Shown: positions 25,858 to 34,559, counted from the first letter of the stretch. The stretch is 64,000 nt of DNA from CAKVLG01 sp045637805 (GCA_045637805.1 JAZUAE010000014.1:62001-126000); one strand, 5' to 3'. A program made the numbers and translations. Notes: a model not told the origin generated them from the letters alone.

Positions 25858-26814
25858 ATGAATTATAATAATGTTATAGAAAAATCTATTTCATATAAAA
25901 ATATTAAAAAAGACCATGAGAGTGGTAGATTTTCTCATGCATTTTTATTTGTTAGTGAAGATAAGGATTATTTAATCAATTTTGCAAAGAAAGTCAGCCT
26001 ATTAATTTTAAATAATAACGCTCTTGAAAAAAGAATACAAGACGATGTTTATCCAGATGTGATATTGCTTGGAAAAAATAGCAAAATAACTTCTAGTGAT
26101 GCGTCTTTTATGGCAACGGACGTTTATGTGAAAGGATATGAGAGTGATAAAAAAATATATATTTTAATTGATTCAGATGAAATGAATGATGAATCACAAA
26201 ACAAAATATTGAAAACGTTAGAAGAACCACCACACAATGTATATATATTGATGCTGGCTCGTAATACAAATTCTCTGCTGCCAACAATTCTAAGCAGGGT
26301 TTCTATGATTGAATTAGATCGAATATCTAGTAAAGATATTGAAAGTATGTTAATTGAAGCGGGTGTAGACAAGAAAAAAGCTGCAGAAGTTGCCCCTTGT
26401 AGTGGAAACAATGCAAGACTTGCATTAAAACTTGCTGAGGATAAAAACTTTAATGCAATGTATGTAAACACCATTTTAATGTTTGAAAAAATGAATTCAA
26501 GTAAAGATGTCTTGGCTTTTGCTAATTGTTTTGCGGACAAGACTATTGATAAAAAAGAGTGGATAAATCTTGTTATGCTGCTTGCACGCGATTTATTAAT
26601 GATGAAGTCTAATAAGCAAGAATTGATATTAAATAAGGCAATAGAAGACAGGTTAAGTTTTGTAGCTAACACTTTTTCTATTACTGCTCTTACAAAAATT
26701 ATTGAAACTTGTTTGCAATGCCAAGAAGGTTTACTATATAATGTTAATAGTTCATGCATTGTAGATGAACTTTTACTAAAATTTGTGGAGGCTAAAGTTA
26801 TATGCAAAAAATAG
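25858..26814 (+). CDS. holB: DNA polymerase III subunit delta'
   Basis: A 318-residue clamp-loader subunit. It shows the AAA+ fold without a working Walker A (no GxxGxGKT), with a Walker-B-like YILIDSDEMNDESQNKILKTLEEPP and the SRV sensor in TILSRVSMIEL. It assists loading of the beta clamp with delta and tau. It opens the operon holB-ricT-ferredoxin-trmN6, whose genes overlap. The start ATG is probably leaderless. The order holB-ricT is typical of Firmicutes. Confidence 0.9.
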   Translation: MNYNNVIEKSISYKNIKKDHESGRFSHAFLFVSEDKDYLINFAKKVSLLILNNNALEKRIQDDVYPDVILLGKNSKITSSDASFMATDVYVKGYESDKKIYILIDSDEMNDESQNKILKTLEEPPHNVYILMLARNTNSLLPTILSRVSMIELDRISSKDIESMLIEAGVDKKKAAEVAPCSGNNARLALKLAEDKNFNAMYVNTILMFEKMNSSKDVLAFANCFADKTIDKKEWINLVMLLARDLLMMKSNKQELILNKAIEDRLSFVANTFSITALTKIIETCLQCQEGLLYNVNSSCIVDELLLKFVEAKVICKK

Positions 26815-27659
26815 TTGGTGTTATTTTTAACGATGCTGGTAAAGCGTATTACTATGATCCAGGTAAAGACATGTATGCTGTTGGTGACTATGTTGTTGTG
26901 GAGACTGCATCAGACTGCGCTTTGGGAAAGATAGATTTTATAGATAAGACCATTGATGAAGAAAAGTTAGAAGAGCCTTTAAAAATGGTTATACGCAAGG
27001 CAACATCGAAAGATATAGAAATTAATAAAAAACAAAGAGAAAGAATTCCGGAGATTATTAAGGTTATAAAATCAAAAGTTAGAGCTTTGGATTTGCAAAT
27101 GAAAATAGTAGATGCAAACTTTACACTTGATGGGAATAAATTAATAGTAGAGTTCACTGCTGACGATAGAGTTGATTTTAGACAATTACTTAAAGATCTT
27201 GCTGCAACACTTAAGGTGAGAATTGAACTAAAGCAAATAGGTCAACGTGATGAGGTCAAAATCAAAGGTGGACTTGGGCCTTGTGGTGAAATGTGTTGCT
27301 GCAAAAGATTTTTAAAAGATTTTGAGCACGTAACTGTAAAAATGGCAAAAAATCAGGGGCTATCGCTATCTCCAACAAAGATAAGTGGGCTTTGTGGTAG
27401 ACTTATGTGTTGTTTAGCATACGAAAACCAAAATTATGAAGAAATTTTAAAGCGTATGCCAAAGGTTAATAGTGTTGTACTCACACCAAAAGGCAAAGGG
27501 ACAGTTGTTTATAATGATCTTTTGAGAGAACTTGTAAGTGTTAAGGAAATTCAAAAAGACGACACATTTGTTGTTACTGAATGGAAATTAAGTGATATAA
27601 AACAAGTAGAACAAACTGAAAACCATAATAAAAATAATAAAAAAGGGGATAAAAAATAA
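26802..27659 (+). CDS. ricT: PSP1-domain protein RicT (YaaT)
   Basis: A 285-residue PSP1-domain protein. The cysteine-rich heart GPCGEMCCCKRFL and the later SGLCGRLMCCLAYE match RicT, which in B. subtilis forms the Fe-S-carrying RicAFT complex. That complex affects RNase Y-dependent mRNA maturation and the Spo0F/Spo0A phosphorelay. The gene overlaps holB by 13 bases. The C-terminus is Asn/Lys-rich. The stop shares a base with the ferredoxin start, which suggests a working link between an Fe-S protein and an electron carrier. Confidence 0.92.
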   Translation: MQKIVGVIFNDAGKAYYYDPGKDMYAVGDYVVVETASDCALGKIDFIDKTIDEEKLEEPLKMVIRKATSKDIEINKKQRERIPEIIKVIKSKVRALDLQMKIVDANFTLDGNKLIVEFTADDRVDFRQLLKDLAATLKVRIELKQIGQRDEVKIKGGLGPCGEMCCCKRFLKDFEHVTVKMAKNQGLSLSPTKISGLCGRLMCCLAYENQNYEEILKRMPKVNSVVLTPKGKGTVVYNDLLRELVSVKEIQKDDTFVVTEWKLSDIKQVEQTENHNKNNKKGDKK

Positions 27660-27832
27660 TGAGTTATGTAATTAATCAAGATAAATGTATTAAATGTGGA
27701 GCTTGCATTAATATGTGTCCAGTTCAAGCAATTAGCATGGTAAATGCTCAAGTTGTTATTGATCCTAAAAAATGTATTGATTGTGGTACTTGTGCTAGCA
27801 TTTGTCCAGTAGGGGCTCCTGAGGCTAAGTAG
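27659..27832 (+). CDS. 2[4Fe-4S] ferredoxin
   Basis: A 57-residue bacterial-type ferredoxin with two CxxCxxCxxxCP motifs: C10, C13, C16, C20 and C39, C42, C45, C49. Each would hold one [4Fe-4S] cluster for low-potential electron transfer in the cytosol. Length is normal for clostridial ferredoxins. The ATG overlaps the ricT stop (TAATG) and the TAG stop overlaps the GTG of trmN6, so all three are translationally coupled. The ribosome site is the GGGG inside ricT. Confidence 0.93.
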   Translation: MSYVINQDKCIKCGACINMCPVQAISMVNAQVVIDPKKCIDCGTCASICPVGAPEAK

Positions 27833-28551
27833 TGAAGAGAATTGATGACTTGCAATTTAAGGGCTTAGTTTTGGTGCAAGATGACGATGGGTATTGTTTT
27901 ACAACTGATGCCGTATTACTTGCAAATTTTGTTAAAACAAAATCATATGATATGGTTGTCGAATTGTGCGCTGGCACGGGGGTTATTTCAACGTTAATTG
28001 CCGGAAAACAAACGCCAAAGAAGATAATGGCGGTAGAGCTGCAAGAAAAGTGTTGTGAATTGTTTAAAGAAAGCATAAAACTCAATGGTCAAGAGAAAGT
28101 AGTAGAAGTTTTAAACTTGGCTGTTCAAGATTTAGAGAAACATATAAAAACTGAATCTGCTAGTGTTGTGGTTGTCAATCCGCCTTATTATAAAAAAGAA
28201 CAAGCTCAAAATAAAAATCAGGCAATTGCCATTTCTACTCATGAAATTGCGTTAACAATAGATGACGTTATAAATGAGAGTGCGAGATTGTTGAAATATG
28301 GTGGAAAATTTTATATGGTACACCATATAGATAGATTGGTGGAAATTCTTTGTAAAATGAGCAAAGCAAAGCTTGAGCCAAAACAGTTAAGGTTTGTGCA
28401 ACCAAAACCTAACACTGAAGCAAATCTAGTTTTAATTGAGGCGGTCAAGGGTGGAAAAACTGGACTTAAAGTAAAAGATGTATTAATTTTTCGTGATCAA
28501 GATGGAGAAGAAAGCAAAGAAGTTAAAGAAATTTATGGAAGATTAAAATAA
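27832..28551 (+). CDS. trmN6: tRNA1(Val) (adenine37-N6)-methyltransferase-like (TrmN6)
   Basis: A 239-residue SAM-dependent methyltransferase. It has a VELCAGTGVISTLIAG SAM motif and the NPPYYKK catalytic motif of N6-adenine methyltransferases in the YfiC/TrmN6 group. The E. coli relative modifies A37 of tRNA1-Val; the exact target here is assumed from the family. The GTG start overlaps the ferredoxin stop. The gene ends the holB operon and meets spmB tail to tail with a nine-base overlap. Confidence 0.88.
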   Translation: MKRIDDLQFKGLVLVQDDDGYCFTTDAVLLANFVKTKSYDMVVELCAGTGVISTLIAGKQTPKKIMAVELQEKCCELFKESIKLNGQEKVVEVLNLAVQDLEKHIKTESASVVVVNPPYYKKEQAQNKNQAIAISTHEIALTIDDVINESARLLKYGGKFYMVHHIDRLVEILCKMSKAKLEPKQLRFVQPKPNTEANLVLIEAVKGGKTGLKVKDVLIFRDQDGEESKEVKEIYGRLK

Positions 28552-29049
28552 TCTACAAACAAGGCACGAAAATATACTACCTACGAATGCACTAATTAGG
28601 GTTATAGGAATAATTGGCCCTAATTTTTTTATTTTCGTTTGGCTAAAATAAAGTGCAACGACATAAAAAACCGTTTCACTACAACTCATAATAACTGAGG
28701 CACATTTTGCCACATAACTATCGGGTCCATAAGTGATGAAGATGTCACTTAAAAGAGCCAAACTTCCTGATCCTGTAAATGGACGTAAAACTAAAAAATC
28801 AACAAGTTCTGTAGGAATTCCTAAAAAGCTAAACGCAGGCGTTAGCCATGAACCGATTAGAGTTGAAAGGCCACTTGTTTTAAAAAGTTCAACTGCGATA
28901 AATATTGCAACCAAATTAGGGAAAATATTAACGGTTAGAGAAACTGCGGATTTTGCTCCGCTTACAAAAGCATTGTAGCCATTTATATTTTTTACCAAAC
29001 AAAATATACACAGTGCTAATATAAATATTGGAACAATAAAACTAGACAT
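28543..29049 (-). CDS. spmB: Spore maturation protein B
   Basis: A 168-residue membrane protein of the nucleoside-transporter gate-like family. SpmB features are the Gly/Ser-rich RPFTGSGSLALL and the segment CSETVFYVVALYF. Four or five hydrophobic segments are visible. In B. subtilis SpmA and SpmB help dehydrate the spore core. It overlaps spmA by eight bases on the same strand and trmN6 tail to tail. Confidence 0.92.
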   Translation of the reverse strand: MSSFIVPIFILALCIFCLVKNINGYNAFVSGAKSAVSLTVNIFPNLVAIFIAVELFKTSGLSTLIGSWLTPAFSFLGIPTELVDFLVLRPFTGSGSLALLSDIFITYGPDSYVAKCASVIMSCSETVFYVVALYFSQTKIKKLGPIIPITLISAFVGSIFSCLVCRLF

Positions 29050-29620
29050 TATGTTTTCTCTCCTTGAAAAAATAGTAAAATTTTACTAAAACAATGCCTA
29101 TTAGTGTTGAAAAGAAACTTGCTATTAATGATGGAATAATAATTGCTGATGCGTTAGTGCTTCCAGCACTGCTCATGAGTCCCATTATAGATGTAGGTAA
29201 CAGTTGAATACTTGAGCAACTAATAACAATCAGCATTACCATATTTTTGTTTGGTTTTGTGTTTCCGTCTTGCATGCTATTTATTGCTCGTATGCCAAGA
29301 GGTGTGGCGGCACCATTCATACCTAACATATTAGCACTCATATTCATGCTTATGAGTCGTTTACTTTCTTTCGAAAGAGATTTTTTGCCAAAGATCAGAT
29401 CAATTAATGGTGACAATATTTTAGATATAAGTCTAGATAAACTTGTTTGTTCTAAAATATTAAATATTCCTGTCCAAACAGCATACACGGCGCAAAGATT
29501 AAAACATAAACTAACAGCTTTATTAGATGAAACTGTTAGTGCCGGAAGAATGCTATCAGGATTTATAAATAATAAAACTGAAATACTTGTTAAAATCATT
29601 ATGAGCCAGACTTTATTCAT
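29042..29620 (-). CDS. spmA: Spore maturation protein A
   Basis: A 192-residue membrane protein with the SpmA pattern: an N-terminal membrane segment, KAVSLCFNLCAVYAVWTGIF, and the conserved SANMLGMNGAATPLGIRAI loop followed by more hydrophobic segments. It acts with SpmB in spore core maturation. It is the first gene of the pair and divergent from tatD. Confidence 0.92.
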   Translation of the reverse strand: MNKVWLIMILTSISVLLFINPDSILPALTVSSNKAVSLCFNLCAVYAVWTGIFNILEQTSLSRLISKILSPLIDLIFGKKSLSKESKRLISMNMSANMLGMNGAATPLGIRAINSMQDGNTKPNKNMVMLIVISCSSIQLLPTSIMGLMSSAGSTNASAIIIPSLIASFFSTLIGIVLVKFYYFFKERKHNV

Positions 29621-29661
29621 GGTACAATATATGATGAAAAAATTAAAATATGAGGGTAATT

Positions 29662-30420
29662 ATGTTATTTGATTCACATGCACATTTATTAAGCCTAGAA
29701 AACATGGAAAGTGTAATTGAAAATATGAAAAAGGACAACCTTGCTTTTATAATCAATGCGGGAACAACTATAAAAAATAGTGAAGAGGGTGCAAGGTTGG
29801 CCAGTAAGTATGATGGTGTTTATGCCACAATTGCTCTTTACCCAGAATATGCAGAAAACTGGGACAAAGACTGTGAAAAAGCTTTAAAAACATTAGCAAA
29901 AAATCCAAAAGTAGTTGGTGTAGGTGAAATAGGTTTAGATTATCACGGTGAAAATATTAATAGGGAAAAGCAAATAGAGGTTTTTGAAAAACAAATAAAA
30001 ATCGCTTATGAAAACGATTTGCCTATTTGTGTGCACTGTAGGAAAGCTGTGGAAGATATGTATGAAATTCTTTGTAGAAATAAATATATTTTTGAAAAAG
30101 GTGTTTTAATGCATTGCTTTTCAGAAAATATGGAGTATACAAAGAAACTGGCGGAGCTTGGTTGTTATTTTTCTTTTTCTGGTAATATTACATACAAAAA
30201 AGTGGATACAGAGAGAGTTAAAGTAGTGGGTGTAGATAAAATTTTAGTTGAAACTGATTGTCCATATCTTTCTCCTGTTCCGTTACGCGGAACTCTTAAC
30301 GAGCCAGCAAATGTAAAATACACGGCTCAAAAGATTGCAGATATCTTGGAAATTAGTTTAGATGAATTTAGTGATATTGCTTTAAAAAATGCTAAAAGAT
30401 TTTTTAAGAAAATAAAATAA
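29662..30420 (+). CDS. tatD: TatD family hydrolase
   Basis: A 252-residue TIM-barrel metal-dependent hydrolase. Metal-binding residues are in SHAH, GEIGLDYH, VHCR, MHCFS and ETDCPYL. Family members act as 3'-5' DNases or related phosphoesterases. The ATG at 29662 follows GAGGG and begins at MLFDSHAH; an ATG 12 bases upstream overlaps that ribosome site. A possible -10 (TACAAT, 29623-29628) lies upstream, with no clear -35. rsmA follows, as in many Firmicutes. Confidence 0.94.
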   Translation: MLFDSHAHLLSLENMESVIENMKKDNLAFIINAGTTIKNSEEGARLASKYDGVYATIALYPEYAENWDKDCEKALKTLAKNPKVVGVGEIGLDYHGENINREKQIEVFEKQIKIAYENDLPICVHCRKAVEDMYEILCRNKYIFEKGVLMHCFSENMEYTKKLAELGCYFSFSGNITYKKVDTERVKVVGVDKILVETDCPYLSPVPLRGTLNEPANVKYTAQKIADILEISLDEFSDIALKNAKRFFKKIK

Positions 30421-30445
30421 AATGTGGAAATTTAATTTCCACATT
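30421..30445 (+). terminator. Hairpin after tatD
   Basis: A ten-base perfect stem (AATGTGGAAA / TTTCCACATT) directly follows the tatD stop. The T-run after it is short and interrupted, so termination may be incomplete. Confidence 0.6.
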
Positions 30446-30523
30446 ACGCTTTTCCATCATTCGTAAAAGAAGCGTTATTAGTATTGTGCGCTATATTAAA
30501 AAAATTATACATAAGGGTGAAAA

Positions 30524-31330
30524 ATGAAAATAAATTTTAAGAAGAAATATGGTCAAAATTTTTTAAGAGATGATAGTTTACTTGCATCTATCGTTGATGA
30601 TTCGGGAATTACAAGCGAAGACGTTGTTCTTGAAATAGGAGCTGGTGCAGGTGCTTTAACAAAACACTTAAACGCAAGAGCAAAAAGAGTGGTTTCTTAT
30701 GAGATAGACAAAGAATTGTCTGATATTTTGCTAAGCTTGAATTTAGAGAAAACTCAGTTTGTGTTTGGTGATATTATGAATTTTAGCATGCAAGAAATTA
30801 TAGAAAAATGTACAAAAAAATACAAGATAGTTGCAAATTTACCATATTATATCACAACACCTATACTTTCTAAATTTTTATTAGCAGAGGATAAACCGCA
30901 ATCTATTACAGTTATGGTTCAAAAAGAGGTTGGGGATAGAATAACGGCTAAAAATGGAACAAGCGATTTTGGATACTTTAGTGTTTTTTGTCAATCTATT
31001 GCAAAAGTTGAAGAAATGAGGTTTGTCCCAAAAGAGATGTTTACTCCTATGCCAAAAGTTGATTCATGTATTATTAAGTTTTCAGATATTAAAACTAAAA
31101 ATTTAGATGAAAAATATATAGAGTTTATAAAATCCTTGTTTGTGTTTAAACGCAAAACATTATATAACAATTTATGTAATGCTAATTGTTTAAAAAAATT
31201 AAGTAAGGAAAAAATTGTAGATGTAATAAATTGTATGGGTTTAAAGCAGAGTGTTAGAAGCGAAGAACTTTCAGTGCAAGAAATATCTGAATTGTATAAT
31301 AAACTTTTAATAGAAAACATTGACAATTAG
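30524..31330 (+). CDS. rsmA: 16S rRNA adenine(1518/1519)-N6-dimethyltransferase
   Basis: A 268-residue KsgA enzyme that dimethylates two adenines near the 3' end of 16S rRNA during small-subunit assembly. The motifs are KKYGQNFLRD at the N-terminus, VLEIGAGAGALT (SAM), the NLPYYIT catalytic motif and the late FVPKEMFTPMPKVDS. Length is normal. GGGTG precedes the ATG. An alternating A/T tract follows the stop. Confidence 0.96.
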   Translation: MKINFKKKYGQNFLRDDSLLASIVDDSGITSEDVVLEIGAGAGALTKHLNARAKRVVSYEIDKELSDILLSLNLEKTQFVFGDIMNFSMQEIIEKCTKKYKIVANLPYYITTPILSKFLLAEDKPQSITVMVQKEVGDRITAKNGTSDFGYFSVFCQSIAKVEEMRFVPKEMFTPMPKVDSCIIKFSDIKTKNLDEKYIEFIKSLFVFKRKTLYNNLCNANCLKKLSKEKIVDVINCMGLKQSVRSEELSVQEISELYNKLLIENIDN

Positions 31331-31389
31331 AAAATATATATTGTATATTATATATATTCTAAATATATATAAAAGTTAGGCAGGAAATT

Positions 31390-32706
31390 ATGAAAAAATT
31401 TTGTAAGATTTTAGTTTGTTTTATGTTGGTTGTTTGTACAGTGTTTACCTTTGCTGCTTGTAATAGTGTTAATTGGACAAAAACAACAAATGACACATCA
31501 AAAGTGACAAATAATGGTGGCATTTTAACTGTTAGAGGTGGTTATATGTACTTTATTAACGGCACTAAAGAAAATAATGGAAAAGGCAATAAAGGAAATA
31601 TAATACAATCTGCAATTTATAAAGTTGCAATAGATGATAAAGGTGATATTGCAGATGACGCAAAGTATGAGAAAGTTGTTAATGCATTAGTTGGATTTGA
31701 TAACGGTTCAGTGTTTGCTTTTGGTGATTACATATATTATACAACTCCTTGTAATGACCTTAACAAAAGCGGTGAAGTTCTTTATAATAAAACAGAATTT
31801 AGAAGATATGATTTAATTAATAAAAGTTCTCAATTAATTTATACTACAAACACTTCTGAAGAGGATTTTGAATTCTCTTACTATAAGCAAGGTGATGGTT
31901 TATATCTCCTTATTTATGAAGCTGGTGGAAGTAAAACATTAAAATCTATTAAAATAGACACAAAAATGAAAACCATTTTTACAAAGGAAAAAGTACAATC
32001 AGTTTTATTTGCAGAAAATGGTGGAAGTGAAAGCGGTGCAAATAGTTATGCATATTACACTCTTTCAGCAGATATAAATAGCGCTTATCCTTCAGGTGTT
32101 AGGGTTTATAAAGTATTGCCAAATGGTGCTGATAAACAAATGATAAGTGAAGGAAAAACAGTTTCATTATTAGCTGTTAGAGGTAATAAATTAATTTATT
32201 CTTTTGATTCATCATGCTATTATGCTGATATCACGAAAGGCAAAAACACATTAGAGTTTAATACTTCTAACATTGTATGTTACAATACTTATGATGTTAT
32301 CGTATTTAATGAAGATTTATCTGTTTTGGTAATGGACGGTACAACTCTTAGAAAGATTAAATATGTAAATGGAATTAAAGACGAAACAGCAAGTAAACAA
32401 ATATACTTATTTAATGATAAAACTAAGGTTGAGTTCGTTGGAATAAGTGGAAAATATTTGGTTTATACAATATCTCAAGTAGTGTACAAGATAGATATTG
32501 TAAGCGAATCAGCTGTACCAGCAAAAGTATCGACAACGTCGTTGGACAAAAATAAAGACGGCTCAATACTATTACCTGAAATTGTAGGGGACTATTTATA
32601 TGCTTTCTGCACAGATAAAGATTCAAAAGTTTCATATATGTACAAATTTGATTTAACTGAACAAGCAAAAGAGGCTGAAGCTAAAAGAATAGGCGTAATT
32701 GAATAA
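31390..32706 (+). CDS. Lipoprotein with a beta-propeller-like repeat region, hypothetical
   Basis: A 438-residue secreted lipoprotein. The signal peptide ends in the lipobox FAAC, so Cys24 would be acylated. The mature part consists of repeated beta strands (GGYMYFING, GDYIYYTTPC, GNKLIYSFDSS, GKYLVYTIS, GDYLYAFCTD), which resembles a DUF5050-like beta-propeller. Such domains mediate binding at the cell surface; no catalytic motif is visible. AGGA precedes the ATG. It stands alone, with a terminator after it. Confidence 0.75.
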   Translation: MKKFCKILVCFMLVVCTVFTFAACNSVNWTKTTNDTSKVTNNGGILTVRGGYMYFINGTKENNGKGNKGNIIQSAIYKVAIDDKGDIADDAKYEKVVNALVGFDNGSVFAFGDYIYYTTPCNDLNKSGEVLYNKTEFRRYDLINKSSQLIYTTNTSEEDFEFSYYKQGDGLYLLIYEAGGSKTLKSIKIDTKMKTIFTKEKVQSVLFAENGGSESGANSYAYYTLSADINSAYPSGVRVYKVLPNGADKQMISEGKTVSLLAVRGNKLIYSFDSSCYYADITKGKNTLEFNTSNIVCYNTYDVIVFNEDLSVLVMDGTTLRKIKYVNGIKDETASKQIYLFNDKTKVEFVGISGKYLVYTISQVVYKIDIVSESAVPAKVSTTSLDKNKDGSILLPEIVGDYLYAFCTDKDSKVSYMYKFDLTEQAKEAEAKRIGVIE

Positions 32707-32710
32707 TAAA

Positions 32711-32743
32711 AAAACACTTTGCTAAAAAGCGAAGTGTTTTTTT
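32711..32743. terminator. Bidirectional terminator after the lipoprotein gene
   Basis: Stem AAAACACTT / AAGTGTTTT, plus an inner GC/GC pair, with T residues on both strands. It serves the lipoprotein gene and the convergent DUF4364 gene. Confidence 0.8.
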
Positions 32744-33269
32744 AATCCATTAAAGTTTCATAAAGTGAAGCGTATACTTGACCTGCACAATTTTCCCATT
32801 TTTTATATATAGAACGTGCTTGGGCTCTGTTGGCAACATTGAGTTTTAGTTCAAGTTTGGTGCCTAAAGGTTCAATAATTTTCATTAGAACAGTGTATGT
32901 GCCGTCTTCATTTTTAAAATAGTCTGCAAAATATTCTTGTTTACGCCTAAATGTGATTCGGTTTTCTTTTACATAGTTTGTTATCTCATCTCTAAGGCTT
33001 GCCGGTATCTTTATAAAGAAATATGAAAGGCAAGATCGTCCATCGTTTGTAATGGTATAATAAGAGTCAGCTGTTGCAGATTTTGAAGGTACAATAAATC
33101 CAGTTTCTATTAAGTCTACTAAAATTTCTTTACAAGTAATATAATTTACCCAGTTGTTTTTAAAACAGCACATATCAAGAACAGTAGCCTCGGTAAGAGG
33201 CATCTCCATCTTATCAAATACATAAAGTAAAATTAATTTACTAATTGTAGTGTTGTTTGTTATATCCAT
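32742..33269 (-). CDS. DUF4364 family protein (winged-helix-like)
   Basis: A 175-residue protein matching DUF4364: ISKLILLYVFDKMEMPLTE at the N-terminus, a winged-helix-type region with EILVDLIETGFI and YYTITNDGRSCLSYF, and a beta-rich end. This suggests a DNA-binding transcription regulator of unknown target. The ATG at 33269 has a GAGAG ribosome site; an upstream in-frame start is less likely. A promoter with TATAAT and TTTCTT lies just upstream. Confidence 0.8.
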   Translation of the reverse strand: MDITNNTTISKLILLYVFDKMEMPLTEATVLDMCCFKNNWVNYITCKEILVDLIETGFIVPSKSATADSYYTITNDGRSCLSYFFIKIPASLRDEITNYVKENRITFRRKQEYFADYFKNEDGTYTVLMKIIEPLGTKLELKLNVANRAQARSIYKKWENCAGQVYASLYETLMD

Positions 33270-33285
33270 AATTTCTCTCAAGAGC

Positions 33286-33314
33286 ATTATAGCATGTTAA
33301 AAATAAAAAAGAAA
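33286..33314 (-). promoter_or_regulatory. Promoter of the DUF4364 gene
   Basis: On the minus strand, TTTCTT (33309-33314) and TATAAT (33286-33291) have a 17-base spacer. Confidence 0.55.
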
Positions 33315-33356
33315 TAGTTTAAGAGTATTTTATCGAAATTTAGATAATAAAAATAT

Positions 33357-33386
33357 TTTACAACAATAATTTACTTGTGTTATACT
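33357..33386 (+). promoter_or_regulatory. Promoter of the unknown gene pair at 33.4 kb
   Basis: TTTACA (33357-33362) and TATACT (33381-33386) with an 18-base spacer, followed by a GAGGA ribosome site. Confidence 0.6.
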
Positions 33387-33403
33387 TAAATAGAGGAAAA
33401 ATT

Positions 33404-34132
33404 ATGGAAAAAATCGAAGATTTGAAAGAAATAAAACTTTTTATTGATGCGTGTGATGAAATGCTTGAATCTAAGTTTATTTTGGTTGATAAACGCATCG
33501 GTGATGTTTTAAAGTCAATAGCAAAAACAAAACAGGTTTACAATTTAATGGCGGCTTGTTTAGTTGGTTTTAATTTTGAGCGCGAATGGAAGCTTGCAAC
33601 TAGTAAAGGCAAAGATTTAGCTCTTCCTATAGATGAAAGAAAGAATATTGCTTTTGTTTTTTGTATGCTTAATGGTATTGATGATAACAAAATTAACATT
33701 AATGAGGTTTTACAAAAATACTTTTCTGGCGATGATTGTATAAGCTCATATAAATTGTTTTGCCAAAAAGTTGTATTGCCATTTAAGGTTCATGTTGTGT
33801 CTCAGTTGTATGACAAACAAGAAAAGAAAGTGACCATAAAGCAGTGCGTGGAAAATTTAGGTGAAATTGATGCTGAGATTTTAAAACGCTTAATCTTTCT
33901 TGTAAAAGATGTAAAATCGTATGTTGGTGGCGTAAAAAGGGTTAAAAACAGCTTGCTTACCAAAGATGAAATAATGTTTATCTTAAACCATTTTATAGAA
34001 TTGTGTGAAAATAAAAATATTATAAGTTTATCTGCTCTACTTATAGGAGTGCGTGCAGGAATGGGAAAAGATAAGGAATTAAAAAGACGTCTAGTTGAGA
34101 TTGAACAAATTGTTAAGGAATTGAAACAATGA
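33404..34132 (+). CDS. Hypothetical helical protein
   Basis: A 242-residue protein, almost all alpha-helix by composition, with no signal peptide, membrane segment or recognisable motif. It has an N-terminal acidic helix pair (EKIEDLKEIKLFIDACDEML) and a basic C-terminus (GKDKELKRRLVEIEQIVKEL). The ATG at 33404 follows GAGGA. It overlaps the next gene by four bases (ATGA), so the two proteins are probably made together and may interact. Function unknown. Confidence 0.7.
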   Translation: MEKIEDLKEIKLFIDACDEMLESKFILVDKRIGDVLKSIAKTKQVYNLMAACLVGFNFEREWKLATSKGKDLALPIDERKNIAFVFCMLNGIDDNKININEVLQKYFSGDDCISSYKLFCQKVVLPFKVHVVSQLYDKQEKKVTIKQCVENLGEIDAEILKRLIFLVKDVKSYVGGVKRVKNSLLTKDEIMFILNHFIELCENKNIISLSALLIGVRAGMGKDKELKRRLVEIEQIVKELKQ

Positions 34133-34386
34133 AAGAATTAGAAAATAGGTTGAATTTGTTAAAACAAGAAATGGAAGAAATGAAAACTGCATGGGCTAAA
34201 GAAGTAAAGGCTGCTACTGAGGAAGAAGGGGACAAAGTATATAGTAAAAAGTTAGACAAGGCCTTTGATAGGATAGCAGAAAGATACGCAGAACAAATGA
34301 ATGATAACCTTTTTGCACAAAGAAAACTAGAGTATGAAATCGCAATGAAAAAAGAAGAGGAAAGAAAAAAACTATATAAAGATTAA
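34129..34386 (+). CDS. Small coiled-coil protein, hypothetical
   Basis: An 85-residue protein made largely of Lys and Glu heptads (LENRLNLLKQEMEEMKTAW; KKEEERKKLYKD), predicted as a coiled coil. It overlaps the preceding unknown gene by ATGA and ends just before the tRNA-Glu promoter. No family recognised. Confidence 0.65.
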   Translation: MKELENRLNLLKQEMEEMKTAWAKEVKAATEEEGDKVYSKKLDKAFDRIAERYAEQMNDNLFAQRKLEYEIAMKKEEERKKLYKD

Positions 34387-34394
34387 AAAAACTA

Positions 34395-34424
34395 TTGCAA
34401 TGTCAGATGATTTTATGTTATACT
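34395..34424 (+). promoter_or_regulatory. Promoter of tRNA-Glu
   Basis: TTGCAA (34395-34400) and TATACT (34419-34424) with an 18-base spacer, ending 12 bases before the tRNA. Confidence 0.7.
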
Positions 34425-34436
34425 GACTTGCGTTAA

Positions 34437-34511
34437 GCCACTATAGTCTAGCGGTCAGGACACCAGCCTCTCACGCTGGGGACCGGAGTTCGATTCTCCG
34501 TAGTGGTACCA
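34437..34511 (+). tRNA. tRNA-Glu (anticodon CTC)
   Basis: A 75-base cloverleaf with encoded CCA. Acceptor GCCACTA pairs with TAGTGGT (one G-T), the anticodon stem CCAGC/GCTGG encloses CTCTCAC with anticodon CTC, and the T stem is CGGAG/CTCCG with loop TTCGATT. It reads GAG. Its 3' end, from the T arm to CCA, is repeated twice downstream (see the repeats), a hallmark of integration at a tRNA. Confidence 0.95.
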
Positions 34512-34559
34512 TAAAAAGAAAAAGAGTGTTTATCACTCTTTTTTCTTTTTATTCTACTA
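34493..34559 (+). repeat. Direct repeat copy 1: tRNA-Glu 3' end plus terminator (attL-like)
   Basis: These 67 bases, starting inside the T arm of tRNA-Glu and ending after its terminator, recur without a mismatch at 35654-35720. The first 23 also recur at 34705-34727. The spacing of copies is 212 and 949 bases. This is the pattern left by site-specific integration at a tRNA 3' end. Confidence 0.85.
34519..34550 (+). terminator. Terminator of tRNA-Glu
   Basis: Perfect ten-base stem AAAAAGAGTG / CACTCTTTTT followed by a T-rich tail. It is part of the repeated 67-base unit. Confidence 0.8.

Noticed and set aside
27957..27963. Exact 0A-box heptamer (TGTCGAA)
   Set aside because: It lies inside the trmN6 coding region, away from any promoter, and a seven-base match is expected by chance in 64 kb.
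31331..31385. Alternating A/T tract after rsmA as an origin or operator
   Set aside because: Only simple AT repeats; no DnaA boxes and no clean palindrome with a supported partner.
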